DNA of 64,000 nucleotides from Marinobacter aromaticivorans (lineage in GTDB: Bacteria; Pseudomonadota; Gammaproteobacteria; Pseudomonadales; Oleiphilaceae). The translations under genes and the position numbers were made by a program. The stretch spans positions 1-64,000 of the forward strand of contig NZ_NIHD01000008.1 of the NCBI RefSeq assembly GCF_002806975.1, in the 5' to 3' direction. This document shows positions 27,407 to 37,452 of this stretch, one piece after another. Positions within the stretch are counted from its first letter, which is position 1. Every line of letters starts with the position of its first letter. The notes under the pieces were generated by a model, which did no database searches, was not told where the DNA came from, and saw only the letters and a program-made list of their open reading frames with translations.

Positions 27407-29197
27407 TTGAGTCATATTTCCCTGGTTGTCCGCCTTGTCATCATAGTGATTGCCGGCAGCCTGACAGCGGTTGGTGCCGTTGTCTATACCGCTTATGGGG
27501 CGTTAGTGGAGGACTTTCAGGCCAATCTTTCTGCCCAGCAGGCAAGCGAAACAGCCAATGTTTCCAATCTTGTCAGTCAAAGCCTGGAACTTCGCCTCAG
27601 CGCGCTTGATCAATTCACCCCCCTGTTGGTTGATGATAACCGGCTATTGCCCCGAGACCGGCTAACAGAACTGCTGCGCAAACAGAAAAAACTGGCGGAG
27701 CTGTTTCCCCACAGCCTCGTTGTGATGTCTTCAGACGCCACCGCACTCGCGGAGAACGTTCATGTGCCCGGCAGAGTGGGCACCTGGTACGGCGACCGCT
27801 ACCACGTAAAAGACGCCATTGAAGCCCGCCGTCCCATCATAAGCCGCCCCATTATAGGCCGGACGACGGGTGTGCCGCTGATGGTCTTTACTGCTCCTAT
27901 TGAATCCAACAACGGGGAGCTTCTGGGCCTTCTGAGCGGCAGTTTGCGCATGGACCAGACACGGCTGATCCCTGAGTATATACGAAGCGGTGCCAGTGAC
28001 GACTCATTGTTCCTGGTCGTCGATACCAGCAATTTCTTCTTTGTTGAAGGCTCTGGCGAAAGCCGGATGATCGAGATGCTGCCAGATCCCGGGGAAAACC
28101 TGCTAATTGATGCCGCCCTCTCAGGCATTCGCTTTGGCGAAGTGAAAGCCGAATCGGGGCAAACGCTGATCTATGCAACCAGCCACCTGCAACGTCTCGG
28201 GTGGCTGTTCATCCGTGCGGTGCCCAAGTCACTTGCAACGGCCCCGGCCATGGAAGCCTTTGACCGGTTTCTGCTGGCCAGCGCCGGCCTCACCCTCGGC
28301 ATACTGCTATTAAGCTACGTGGCTCTCGGATCAACCACCGCAACATTGACCCGGATGACCCGGCGCATAGGCTCCATGATACAGAAGCCCGAATCTTCCC
28401 GGCGCCTCCGGGAGCAAGGTGCCCCGGAAGTGCGGGATCTGGCCCGGGCATTTAACCGTTTAATGGATGAACGGGATGCCACCAACCGCCTCAAAGACAA
28501 TTTTGTTTCCAATGTCAGCCATGAATTACGCACCCCTCTGACATCCATGAACGGTGCCCTGAAGCTCCTCCAGTCCGGAGCAGCAGGGGAGCTTCCCGAG
28601 CGCGCCAGAGACATGACCGCACTGGCCCTGCGCAACGGTGAACGCCTGCAACTGCTTATCCGGGACATGCTGGATTTCAACAAGCTCGCCAGCGGCAAGA
28701 TGCGCCTGAGTTTTCAGGCGGAAAACCTGCAGGATCTTGTTAGGGATGCGGTATGCAGTAACCAGGGCATGGCGCAGGAGGCGGGAGTCCGGTTAACCGC
28801 AAAGGAAATCCCCAAAACAACTCTGTACACAGACGGCCACAGGCTGCGCCAGATTCTCGATAACTTTATCAGCAACGCCATCAAATTCTCACCTGCGAAC
28901 GGTCAGGTGAGTGTCCATGCCCGGCAGACCGGCGATAACCGGCTGCGCATTACTATCAGCGATCAGGGGCCCGGCGTGCCGGATGATTTCAAAAACGAGA
29001 TTTTTGAACGCTTCGCGCAGGCGGAAGTGGGCACCACAAGGGCAAAGGGTGGCACCGGCCTGGGGCTGACCATCAGTCACCAGCTTGCGGAGCTCCTGAA
29101 CGGCAGTGTCGGGTTCTATAACAACAACGGCGCGCATTTCTGGGTGGAACTGCCCATGGGCGACCCTGAAGCAGACGAGGCGGCGAAGGTATCATGA
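27407..29197 (+). CDS. Membrane sensor histidine kinase with Cache-like periplasmic domain
   Basis: 596 residues. The start is a TTG at 27407 with AGGAG eight bases upstream. First TM about 8-30, a long periplasmic Cache-type sensor (about 35-275; 'TWYGDRYHVKDAIEARRPIIS', 'RTTGVPLMVFTAPI'), second TM about 283-305, HAMP-like linker, HisKA with 'FVSNVSHELRTPL' (H372) and HATPase ('NFISNAIKFSP', 'DQGPGVPDDF', 'GGTGLGLTIS'). No receiver, so it must phosphorylate a partner, probably in the divergent operon. Stop overlaps the next kinase by 4 bases. Confidence 0.92.
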   Translation: MSHISLVVRLVIIVIAGSLTAVGAVVYTAYGALVEDFQANLSAQQASETANVSNLVSQSLELRLSALDQFTPLLVDDNRLLPRDRLTELLRKQKKLAELFPHSLVVMSSDATALAENVHVPGRVGTWYGDRYHVKDAIEARRPIISRPIIGRTTGVPLMVFTAPIESNNGELLGLLSGSLRMDQTRLIPEYIRSGASDDSLFLVVDTSNFFFVEGSGESRMIEMLPDPGENLLIDAALSGIRFGEVKAESGQTLIYATSHLQRLGWLFIRAVPKSLATAPAMEAFDRFLLASAGLTLGILLLSYVALGSTTATLTRMTRRIGSMIQKPESSRRLREQGAPEVRDLARAFNRLMDERDATNRLKDNFVSNVSHELRTPLTSMNGALKLLQSGAAGELPERARDMTALALRNGERLQLLIRDMLDFNKLASGKMRLSFQAENLQDLVRDAVCSNQGMAQEAGVRLTAKEIPKTTLYTDGHRLRQILDNFISNAIKFSPANGQVSVHARQTGDNRLRITISDQGPGVPDDFKNEIFERFAQAEVGTTRAKGGTGLGLTISHQLAELLNGSVGFYNNNGAHFWVELPMGDPEADEAAKVS

Positions 29198-31191
29198 AAG
29201 CACCCGACCTACCTGAAAATGAAAGTGCCCGGCAGGCGGCACTGGACCAGCTGCGGATTCTCGATACCCCGCCTGAAGCCCGCTTCGACCGGCTCACCCG
29301 CATGGCCGCCAGGCTTCTGGATGCCCCCATTGCGCTGATTTCCCTGATTGACCACGACCGTCAGTGGTTCAAGTCATCTGTCGGCCTGGATGTCAGTGAA
29401 ACCCCGAGAAGCCTGTCATTTTGCGGTCATGCCATTTTCGACAAGGAGCCGCTGGTCATCGAAGACGCGCGCCTGGATGAACGCTTCCACGACAACCCGC
29501 TGGTGACCGGCGACCCGAGCATCCGGTTCTACGCAGGCATGCCCCTTCACACTGCCGATGGCCACGCCCTGGGCACCTTGTGCGTTATCGACCGCAAACC
29601 GCGCACACTTGGCAAAGAGTGCCGTCAGTACCTGCGCGACCTGGCCGACTGCATCGAGGAACAGATCAGTGCCCGCAAGCTGGCTCTGCACTACCGGGAA
29701 CAGGAGCTGCAAAACCAGAATGACTCGCTGGTCATGCTCAAACAGCTTGTCGACCTGGTGCCCGGAGGGCTGTATCAGTTCCGCCGGTATCCGGATGAAA
29801 GCATGAGCTTTCCGTTCACCAGCAAGGGGGTCGAGCGCTGGTTTGGCGTAACGGAAGAGCAGGCCCGGGAGAGCGCGGCCGAGCTTTTTGCAATGATCCA
29901 CCCGGAAGATACGTCTGCCGTAATGGCTTCCATTGAGGAGTCCGCCCGGCAGCTGAGCACCTGGTCCATTCAGTTCCGGATATGCGACAAAAACGGGCAG
30001 GTACGCTGGGTTGAAGGCAATTCCACACCACAGAAACTCCCGGATGAAAGCATCATCTGGCACGGATACATGGAAGACATCAACGACAAAATGCAGGCTA
30101 CGGTAAAGCTGCAAGAAAGCGAACAACAGCTCCGCCGGCTGTTCGAACTCGCCCCCTCGGGCATTGTTCTTGCCGACTATCGCAGCGGTGCCATCATTGA
30201 TGTGAACGCCTCCATGCTGAGATCAACGGGCTATCGTAAAGAGCAGTTCCTCGAACTGGACTACCGCCAACTGCTCGCCCCCAGTCATCTGTCGTTGCGC
30301 GCTGAAATTCTGAAACAGCTGCAAGAAACCGGCTACTTTGGCCCTGTAGAGCAGGAGATGATTGACAGCAAAGGCAATTTTTATCCTGCCATTGTGCACA
30401 GCATGCTGATTCGTGACGCTGTCGATCGCAAACTTTTATGGGTCCTTGCAGAAGATATCTCCGAGCGTAAAAAAATAGAGCGCATGAAAAACCAGTTCGT
30501 TTCTACCGTCAGCCACGAACTGCGTACACCACTCACGTCGATCACAGGTTCCATAAGCCTGCTGGCCAGCGGCGCCGCCGGTGTTTTGCCTCCGAAAGCG
30601 CACAGTATGATGGCCATTGCCGAACGTAATACGAAGCATCTGGCCTCACTGATCAACGACTTGCTGGACATAGAAAAACTGGTAGAGGGCAAGCTGAGCC
30701 TGGAGTTGCGGAAACAGGCGCTCGCGCCACTACTGGAGCAGGCAGTTTCTTTAAATGAGCCCTACGGTGCGCAGCGTGACGTCACACTTGCTCTGTCCCC
30801 CGATACCCCCCGGACAGATGTGGTGGTAGATAGCCAGCGGCTGCTGCAGGCGCTGAACAACCTGATATCCAACGCCATCAAGTTTTCCCCGGCGCCGGGC
30901 CAGGTTGAGGTTTCAGCGCAGCTGCATGCGGATGTGGAAAAACCGTTTGTTTCCATTGCCGTTGTCGACAACGGCGAGGGAGTTCCGGAGGCCTTCCGGG
31001 ACCAGATTTTCAATCGTTTCGCCCAGGCGGACAGTTCCGATACCCGCAGGCAGGGCGGAACCGGCCTGGGGCTGGCAATCACGCGGGAACTGGTTACGGC
31101 CATGCATGGCGAGGTCGGTTTCGACTCGGTGCCGGGACAGGGTTCCACTTTCTGGATACGCCTGCCGGTGGCCGGTAACTATACGCCATAA
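29194..31191 (+). CDS. Cytoplasmic GAF-PAS-PAS histidine kinase
   Basis: 665 residues with no membrane segment. GAF domain about 20-160 ('IALISLIDHDRQWFKS', 'FYAGMPLHTADGHALGTLCVID'); PAS about 185-300; second PAS about 310-425 ('FELAPSGIVLADYRSGAIIDVN'); HisKA with 'FVSTVSHELRTPL' (H441); HATPase 'NLISNAIKFSP', 'DNGEGVPEAF', 'GGTGLGLAIT'. Coupled to the membrane kinase by an ATGA overlap. Its HisKA/HATPase half closely resembles that of the neighbour, which suggests duplication with different sensors joined on. Ligands unknown. Confidence 0.92.
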   Translation: MKAPDLPENESARQAALDQLRILDTPPEARFDRLTRMAARLLDAPIALISLIDHDRQWFKSSVGLDVSETPRSLSFCGHAIFDKEPLVIEDARLDERFHDNPLVTGDPSIRFYAGMPLHTADGHALGTLCVIDRKPRTLGKECRQYLRDLADCIEEQISARKLALHYREQELQNQNDSLVMLKQLVDLVPGGLYQFRRYPDESMSFPFTSKGVERWFGVTEEQARESAAELFAMIHPEDTSAVMASIEESARQLSTWSIQFRICDKNGQVRWVEGNSTPQKLPDESIIWHGYMEDINDKMQATVKLQESEQQLRRLFELAPSGIVLADYRSGAIIDVNASMLRSTGYRKEQFLELDYRQLLAPSHLSLRAEILKQLQETGYFGPVEQEMIDSKGNFYPAIVHSMLIRDAVDRKLLWVLAEDISERKKIERMKNQFVSTVSHELRTPLTSITGSISLLASGAAGVLPPKAHSMMAIAERNTKHLASLINDLLDIEKLVEGKLSLELRKQALAPLLEQAVSLNEPYGAQRDVTLALSPDTPRTDVVVDSQRLLQALNNLISNAIKFSPAPGQVEVSAQLHADVEKPFVSIAVVDNGEGVPEAFRDQIFNRFAQADSSDTRRQGGTGLGLAITRELVTAMHGEVGFDSVPGQGSTFWIRLPVAGNYTP

Positions 31192-31192
31192 T

Positions 31193-31229
31193 AAAAACCG
31201 GCAGCCTTTATTCAGACTGCCGGTTTTCG
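31193..31229. terminator. Terminator between the kinase operon and acnA
   Basis: AAAACCGGCAG and CTGCCGGTTTT form an 11-bp perfect stem with a 12-base loop, followed by TTTTCGTTTTC on the plus strand; the minus strand has a matching T-rich tail. It is placed directly after the second kinase stop and before the convergent acnA stop, so it can serve both. Confidence 0.85.
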
Positions 31230-31253
31230 TTTTCAACCAGCCAAACGGCTGGA

Positions 31254-34031
31254 TCAGGCAGATTTAAGCATCTCTCGCACCACATAGTGCAGGATGCCAC
31301 CGTGGACGAAGTACACCGCCTCGTTGGCCGTATCAATCCGCGATTTCAGATCACAGCTTGCGGTGGAACCGTCCTTGTAGGTTACCGTCATGGTCAGGGT
31401 CTGGCCCGGTGTTATGTCACCAGACAAACCATTGATGCTGATGGTTTCCTCACCGGTCAGCTTGAGGCTCTTGCGGTCCGTACCTTCCGGGAACTGCAGT
31501 GGCATTACGCCCATGCCGATCAGGTTGGAACGGTGAATCCGCTCGTAGGATTCCGCCACGACCGCGCGCACGCCCAGCAACCGAGTGCCCTTGGCCGCCC
31601 AGTCGCGGCTTGAGCCGGTTCCGTATTCCTTTCCGGCAATCACAACCAGCGGGGTTCCCTGCTCCTGGTACTTCATGGCGGCATCGTAGACCGGCATTTG
31701 CTCCCCGGTGGGCACAAACTTGGTGAAACCGCCTTCAACACCGTCCAGCATTTCGTTGCGGATGCGCACGTTGGCAAAGGTGCCGCGCATCATCACTTCG
31801 TGGTTACCCCGGCGGGAGCCGTAGGAGTTGAAGTTTTTCGGCTCTACTCCGCGCTCCTGCAGGTACTTGCCAGCGGGGCTGTCAGCACTGAAGGAACCGG
31901 CGGGGGAAATGTGGTCGGTGGTCACCGAATCCCCCAGCAGGGCCAGAATATTCGCGTCCACAATATCTTCCACCGGGTCCGGCTCCGGGCCCATACCTTC
32001 AAAGAAGGGCGGGTGCTGGATGTAGGTGGAATCTTCCGACCAGGTGTACACCTTGGTTTGCGGCACTTCTATGGCCTGCCAGGTGGCATCGCCGTCGAAC
32101 ACCGCGGCGTATTCGGTGCGGAACATGTCGGTTTTGACTTTTTCCACCGCCTCGGCCACTTCCTGCTGGCTCGGCCACAGGTCTTTCAGATACACCGGGT
32201 TGCCATCCTGGTCCTCACCCAGCGGGTCTTCCGCCAGGTTCAGCCGCACGTTGCCAGCCAGGGCGTATGCCACTACCAGGGGCGGCGATGCCAGCCAGTT
32301 GGTTTTCACCAACGGGTGAATACGGCCTTCAAAGTTACGGTTGCCAGACAGCACCGAGGCCACAGTTATATCGCCATCGGTAATGGCTTTTTCTACCGCA
32401 TCCGGCAGCGGGCCGGAGTTACCGATACAGGTGGTGCAGCCGTAACCCACCAGGTCAAAACCCAGCTTGTTCAAGTCGTCCTGGAAGCCACCCGCCTCCA
32501 GGTACTCGGTAACCACTTTGGAGCCTGGCGCCAGAGAGGTTTTTACCCAGGGTTTGGTTTTCAGGCCTTTGGCCACGGCTTTGCGGGCCACCAGGCCAGC
32601 CGCCATCATCACACTGGGATTGGAGGTGTTGGTGCAGGAAGTAATGGCAGCAATCACCACCGCGCCCGGGTCCAGACGGGTATCCTGCCCGTTGAGGGTC
32701 AGCTCCCGGCTGCAGGGATGACGATAGCTCTTATCGACACCCACGGCGGTCTGGCCACCTTCGGACTTCAGTTGGCTCTCACGCTTGTCTGGCCCGTCCG
32801 AGGCTTTCGGACTGCCTTCGGCGGTTTCCATCAGCAACTCGAACGCCGCTTTCATGTTTTTCAGGGCGACCCGGTCCTGCGGGCGCTTGGGTCCGGCCAT
32901 GCTGGCTTCAACATCGCCCATGTCGAGCTCAAGAGTGGCCGTGTAAACCGGCTCATGGCCCGGCTCACGCCACAAACCCTGGGCTTTGGCGTAGGCTTCC
33001 ACAAGCTCGATCTGCTGATCGTCGCGACCAGTCAGCCGCAGGTATTTGAGGGTTTGCTCATCCACCGGGAAGAAGCCGCAGGTTGCGCCATATTCCGGCG
33101 ACATATTGGCGATGGTGGCACGGTCTGCCACGGGCATGTCTTTGAGGCCATCACCGTAGAATTCCACAAACTTGCCCACCACGCCTTTCTTGCGCAGCAT
33201 CTCGGTAACGGTGAGAACGAGATCCGTGGCGGTGATGCCCTCTCGCAGTTTGCCGGTGATCTTGAAACCCACCACCTCGGGTATCAGCATGGAGACCGGC
33301 TGCCCGAGCATGGCGGCTTCGGCTTCAATGCCACCCACACCCCAGCCAAGAATGCCCAGGCCGTTAATCATGGTGGTGTGGGAGTCTGTACCCACCAGCG
33401 TATCCGGATAGGCAATGGTTTTATCGCCCTGTTCCCTGTGCCAGACGGTTTTGCCAAGATATTCAAGGTTTACCTGATGGCAGATACCGGTTCCCGGCGG
33501 CACCACGCGGAAGTTATCAAAGGCTTGCTGGCCCCAGCGCAGGAATTCGTAGCGCTCCTGGTTGCGCTCCATTTCGATGGCAACGTTTTCTTCAAAGGCT
33601 GATGAAGTGCCGAACCTGTCGACCATTACCGAGTGGTCAATAACCAGATCCACAGGCGACAGCGGGTTGATCAGCGCGGGATCTCCACCTGCCTTTTTAA
33701 CCGCCTCGCGCATGGCGGCCAGATCCACCACGCCGGGCACGCCGGTAAAGTCCTGCATGAGAACCCGCGCCGGGCGGAACTGGATCTCCGTATCCGAGCG
33801 CTTGTCTTTCAGCCATTGCACCATGGCATCTACGTGGCTCTGATCCACGGTTACGCCGTCTTCATTGCGCAACAGGTTTTCCAGAAGTACTTTCAGGGAA
33901 AAAGGCAGGCGATTGATGTCGCCGAGGGACTCTGCCGCTTTCGGCAGACTGTAATAATGGAAGGTTTTACCGCCAGCACTCAGGCTGGTGAGTGTATTCA
34001 GGCTGTCTTTGCCAAGGCTGTCATTCGTCAT
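31254..34031 (-). CDS. acnA: Aconitate hydratase A
   Basis: 925 residues. Isomerises citrate to isocitrate in the TCA cycle using a [4Fe-4S] cluster; the apo form can bind mRNA in E. coli. Cluster ligands are in '[16 protein letters not shown]' (two Cys) and '[13 protein letters not shown]' (third Cys). Substrate-binding '[21 protein letters not shown]' and C-terminal swivel '[13 protein letters not shown]' are intact. The length matches AcnA rather than AcnB. GGAGGC lies 8 bases upstream of ATG 34031. Monocistronic and divergent from the B-box protein gene. Confidence 0.97.
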   Translation of the reverse strand: MTNDSLGKDSLNTLTSLSAGGKTFHYYSLPKAAESLGDINRLPFSLKVLLENLLRNEDGVTVDQSHVDAMVQWLKDKRSDTEIQFRPARVLMQDFTGVPGVVDLAAMREAVKKAGGDPALINPLSPVDLVIDHSVMVDRFGTSSAFEENVAIEMERNQERYEFLRWGQQAFDNFRVVPPGTGICHQVNLEYLGKTVWHREQGDKTIAYPDTLVGTDSHTTMINGLGILGWGVGGIEAEAAMLGQPVSMLIPEVVGFKITGKLREGITATDLVLTVTEMLRKKGVVGKFVEFYGDGLKDMPVADRATIANMSPEYGATCGFFPVDEQTLKYLRLTGRDDQQIELVEAYAKAQGLWREPGHEPVYTATLELDMGDVEASMAGPKRPQDRVALKNMKAAFELLMETAEGSPKASDGPDKRESQLKSEGGQTAVGVDKSYRHPCSRELTLNGQDTRLDPGAVVIAAITSCTNTSNPSVMMAAGLVARKAVAKGLKTKPWVKTSLAPGSKVVTEYLEAGGFQDDLNKLGFDLVGYGCTTCIGNSGPLPDAVEKAITDGDITVASVLSGNRNFEGRIHPLVKTNWLASPPLVVAYALAGNVRLNLAEDPLGEDQDGNPVYLKDLWPSQQEVAEAVEKVKTDMFRTEYAAVFDGDATWQAIEVPQTKVYTWSEDSTYIQHPPFFEGMGPEPDPVEDIVDANILALLGDSVTTDHISPAGSFSADSPAGKYLQERGVEPKNFNSYGSRRGNHEVMMRGTFANVRIRNEMLDGVEGGFTKFVPTGEQMPVYDAAMKYQEQGTPLVVIAGKEYGTGSSRDWAAKGTRLLGVRAVVAESYERIHRSNLIGMGVMPLQFPEGTDRKSLKLTGEETISINGLSGDITPGQTLTMTVTYKDGSTASCDLKSRIDTANEAVYFVHGGILHYVVREMLKSA

Positions 34032-34271
34032 AAATTGTGCCTCCGTTCTTCGTCATGATCCGAGCACTTTTACAAGTTCCGCTGCGACCGCAAACAATCA
34101 GGCTGGCGCAAAACTCAGGGAATGTGAAGTCTTATATAACTATTGCATCGAATAATTATAGTTCAACCTCACTCCCGTGAATGTTCGCAATTCATGGCCC
34201 GAATACCACACTGCGAACACAACCACGACAATCTGCCAAAGGGTTTGCTGCGATTGTCCCGGACATCTGGC

Positions 34272-35780
34272 ATGATTGTAACTCCGCTTTCTGACGGATC
34301 AGGACAAACACCTACCGTGAAACACGATTGCCACTACCACCCGGGCGACCCTGCCAAATGGCACTGCGGCGAATGCCAGATTCACTACTGCGCGCGCTGC
34401 ATGCCTGATGCGGATACCCGTCAACGCCGAGCTCTGTGCCCGGGGTGCAGTAAAGCCATGCGGTATCTGGGAGCCGCCACAGAGATCGTCCCCTTCTGGA
34501 ACCGCATTGGTTCGTTTTTTCGCTACCCGTTCCACACGGATCCGCTGATCGTCATCGCTATCTGCACACTGGTCCCTCTTTTTGCACCCGCCAACCTGAT
34601 CGGTCTTATCGTATGGCTGGTGCTCGCTCTGGCCCTGTTCAAATACACCTACGCGGTGATCAATCATACAGCGGAAGGCCACCTGACTCCTCCATCCGTA
34701 TCGGTTGCCTTCACCGGCAGCGGGTTCAACGTGGTTATACTCCAGTTGCTGGTGTTCATTGTCATGGGCGGCCTGGTGGCCTCAGCCGCCATGCTGGGCG
34801 GCCCCTTGCTGATGCTGCTTGCATTGGCATTTGTGGTACTGGCATTGCCTGCCAGCATCATGATACTCGCCATGGAGCGGTCGGTGACCGCTGCGGTCAA
34901 CCCAATGAACCTGGCCGTTCTGATGTCCCGTATTGGCACGCCCTACTTCCTGCTTTATGGCTACCTGATCCTGCTTACCCTGGCCTCCGGTGTGGCCCAG
35001 GATTTTGCCCACAATCACTTTCCTTTCTGGTTTTCACAGCCTTTGTCCGGTTTTCTGAACAGTACCTTCACCCTGATCCTGTTCAATATGCTGGGCTACC
35101 TGTTGTTCCAGTATCAGGAGGAGCTGGGATTTGCCTCGGATATTCAGGGCGACACCGATGGCATGGATATGCATCAGCGGGATCGCAGCACGCGCTTTGA
35201 CGCCGACATTGATATGAACCTGAAAGATGGAAATTACGACCGTGTTCAGAGCATGCTGAAAGAGGCGCTGAAGCGGAACCGGGAGGACCCGCTGCGTATC
35301 GGCCAGCTCCACCAACTGCTGGTTGCCCGAAACGATGCGACGGAGCTTTACCAGTATCACCCGAGGATCCTGGGCTGGCTGGCCGACCGGAACGATAACG
35401 CGGGCATAGCCAGGGTTCTGGCCATGCTTGAGGAAGCCGAGCCGGGGTTCAAGCTGGATGACCCGGAGCTGTCCGTGCGCTGTGCCCGCTGCCTGTATCA
35501 GCGGGGGCAATACAAGCTGGCTCTAAAACTGCTGCAGGACTTCCACAAACGTTTTCCGGACAGCGAAGAGCTGGCTCCCGCCTATTTGCTGGTTGCACAA
35601 ACGCTGGCAAACGGTCTGAACCAGTGGGAGAAGGCGACAGCGTTTCTGACGTTTATCCAGAAGCGTTGCGCGAATCACCCGCTGCATGAACAAGTGCCGG
35701 TGTTTCTGGAGCAAGCTGAGAAGAGAGAGTTGCTCAAAGGCCCAAAGGCGTCATTCTCACTGGCAGACCAGGGAAGGTGA
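34272..35780 (+). CDS. B-box-type zinc finger, multi-pass membrane and TPR-like protein
   Basis: About 502 residues. N-terminal zinc-binding cluster: 'HDCHYHPGDPAKWHCGEC' then 'HYCARCMPD' and 'LCPGCSKAM', similar to eukaryotic-type B-box fingers. Next, several hydrophobic spans (about 80-285) make a multi-pass inner membrane domain. The cytoplasmic C-terminal half (about 310-500) is helical and TPR-like ('RCLYQRGQYKLALKLLQDF'). The start is uncertain: ATG 34272 has a weak ribosome site, while GTG 34317 has AGGAC about 10 bases upstream and would begin at the zinc finger; an ATG at 34143 is also open. Function unknown; the arrangement suggests a membrane assembly platform. Confidence 0.75.
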   Translation: MIVTPLSDGSGQTPTVKHDCHYHPGDPAKWHCGECQIHYCARCMPDADTRQRRALCPGCSKAMRYLGAATEIVPFWNRIGSFFRYPFHTDPLIVIAICTLVPLFAPANLIGLIVWLVLALALFKYTYAVINHTAEGHLTPPSVSVAFTGSGFNVVILQLLVFIVMGGLVASAAMLGGPLLMLLALAFVVLALPASIMILAMERSVTAAVNPMNLAVLMSRIGTPYFLLYGYLILLTLASGVAQDFAHNHFPFWFSQPLSGFLNSTFTLILFNMLGYLLFQYQEELGFASDIQGDTDGMDMHQRDRSTRFDADIDMNLKDGNYDRVQSMLKEALKRNREDPLRIGQLHQLLVARNDATELYQYHPRILGWLADRNDNAGIARVLAMLEEAEPGFKLDDPELSVRCARCLYQRGQYKLALKLLQDFHKRFPDSEELAPAYLLVAQTLANGLNQWEKATAFLTFIQKRCANHPLHEQVPVFLEQAEKRELLKGPKASFSLADQGR

Positions 35781-35808
35781 GGGGAGGCCCTCCCGGCTAC
35801 CGCCAAAC

Positions 35809-37257
35809 TTAGCCAGCCTGAAGCAACTGCCGGTAGTGCCGGGCTTTCGGTGCCATTTGGAGCTTTTCAAACTCTTCTGCTAACAGGCGACACGCCTCTG
35901 CAGTCAGCAGCGGATCATCCGCTCCACGCAGCCGCTCAAAGGCTTTCTCTGCCGCCTTGAGATCGTGCTGCTTGAGACTGGCGAACAACACCCGGTTATG
36001 GTCTTCTGCCGCAAGGGGATTATGGCCCTCCCCTTTGCTCAGGTATTCCTGCCACACGGAAATCATCTGCTCCGGCTGGCGGCGACTCAGGGCATCATTC
36101 ATCAGCTCCCGGGTGCGGTTCCGATACTCTGGCAAGTCCGGTCGGAGTTTGGCGAGATGGTATAGGTGCTCCAGCAGTATGGGCCTGTCGGGATAATTCC
36201 CGCGCAAAGCTTCAAACTGCCGCCGGGCCAGATCGAAATCCATCCTGCCCAGGCTTGCCATGGCCTGGGCGTAGCCGGCTGTGAAGCGTTCGTCCTTTTC
36301 GTCCTCTTCCGGCTCAAAAAACTCCTCGCGTACCTGCAGCCAGCTTTTGCCCAGCAGCCAGACCAGCCCGGCACCAGCCAGCAGGCCGCCAGCGTGGGCC
36401 ATGTAGGCAATACCGGTTGCACCGGCGTACCAGTAGTCGTAAATTTCCTTGCCCAGCCACACCGGGAGTATGGCCAGAGCAGGCGCCCGGAAGTAGTTGA
36501 AGTACACACCGATGAAATAGAAGAAGCGGATTTTTTTCAAGCCGTAGATGGCCACGTACATGCCCATCAGCCCGGAGATCGAACCGGAGGCCCCTACAAG
36601 CGGTACATGGCTGCCCGGCGAGAACAGGGTGAAAACAACACCAGACAGCGCACCGCAGAGCAGATAGGCCAGCAGATACCGGCCCGGGCCGAGGGCTTTT
36701 TCAACGGTAAAACCCAGCAGGAACAGGAACAGCAGGTTACCGACAATGTGCCCCCAGCCCCCGTGCAGGAACTGGTAGGTAATCAGCGTGTATAAGGACA
36801 GTTGCGCGGGAATCAGCCCCAGTTGTTGCGCACTCAGGCGCTGGATGTAGGTTTCTTCAATAAGGCTCCTCTGCTCCAGCCAGTGTCTTCGCTCAGCGGG
36901 CGCCCAGATCACCTCGCGATTTTGCAGCAGGTACTGGTAAAACTCGCGATCCATGAGCAGGCTGACGGAAAGCCAGAATTCCTCGTCATCTTCCCGCAAC
37001 TTCTGGAACTGCCGAAGCTCGAAAACCCGGTCTTCTTCACCGTCAAAGCGGATTTTGCGCTGCAGATAATCCTCATAGGCGGGCCCTTCCAGTGCCGGCA
37101 ACCCGGAATCCATATAGGTATCGACTGCCTGTTCCAGCTTGCGGCTGTCTCCCCCCTGGTAAAACAGGGAAACCAGAATGCAACTGAGCATCAGTCCAAG
37201 AGTAACCCAGGGTGGGTGCTTCCAGTTAACGGCGTTCTCGGCGGGAATTATCAACAT
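35809..37257 (-). CDS. Rhomboid-family intramembrane serine protease with C-terminal helical repeats
   Basis: 482 residues. A TM near the N-terminus, an approximately 120-residue charged insert, then the six-TM rhomboid core. The catalytic Ser is in 'VGASGSISGLMG' and the catalytic His in 'MAHAGGLLAGAG'; 'FLHGGWGHIVGNLLFL' is the conserved HxxxGHxxxN stretch. The last 180 residues are a soluble TPR-like region ('DFDLARRQFEALRGNYPDRP'). It should cleave membrane-spanning substrates; none is known. The next gene to the left also ends in TPR-like helices. Confidence 0.9.
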   Translation of the reverse strand: MLIIPAENAVNWKHPPWVTLGLMLSCILVSLFYQGGDSRKLEQAVDTYMDSGLPALEGPAYEDYLQRKIRFDGEEDRVFELRQFQKLREDDEEFWLSVSLLMDREFYQYLLQNREVIWAPAERRHWLEQRSLIEETYIQRLSAQQLGLIPAQLSLYTLITYQFLHGGWGHIVGNLLFLFLLGFTVEKALGPGRYLLAYLLCGALSGVVFTLFSPGSHVPLVGASGSISGLMGMYVAIYGLKKIRFFYFIGVYFNYFRAPALAILPVWLGKEIYDYWYAGATGIAYMAHAGGLLAGAGLVWLLGKSWLQVREEFFEPEEDEKDERFTAGYAQAMASLGRMDFDLARRQFEALRGNYPDRPILLEHLYHLAKLRPDLPEYRNRTRELMNDALSRRQPEQMISVWQEYLSKGEGHNPLAAEDHNRVLFASLKQHDLKAAEKAFERLRGADDPLLTAEACRLLAEEFEKLQMAPKARHYRQLLQAG

Positions 37258-37452
37258 GGGCGGTCACAATTCATCATAATCTGTCCCTGAAATGGTGTTT
37301 TCTATCATATCAGTGTCTTGTTTTGGCGCTTAAATGGCTTTCAGCGCGAAGGTTATTTCTAGACCTTCCGCCAATTGCCGTTATTCCCGCCTCCGCTGAT
37401 AGTGAGCCGGAATAACAAGAAAAACCAGAGACCTGGAACAAGGATACTGCAG

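Noticed and set aside
31698..33602. Long open frame antisense to acnA (about 634 codons)
   Set aside because: Shadow of a highly conserved GC-rich gene; composition is His/Gly/Gln-rich with no domain.
35781..35808. GGGAGG/CCTCCC pair between convergent genes
   Set aside because: Only a 6-bp stem without a T-run; too weak to call.
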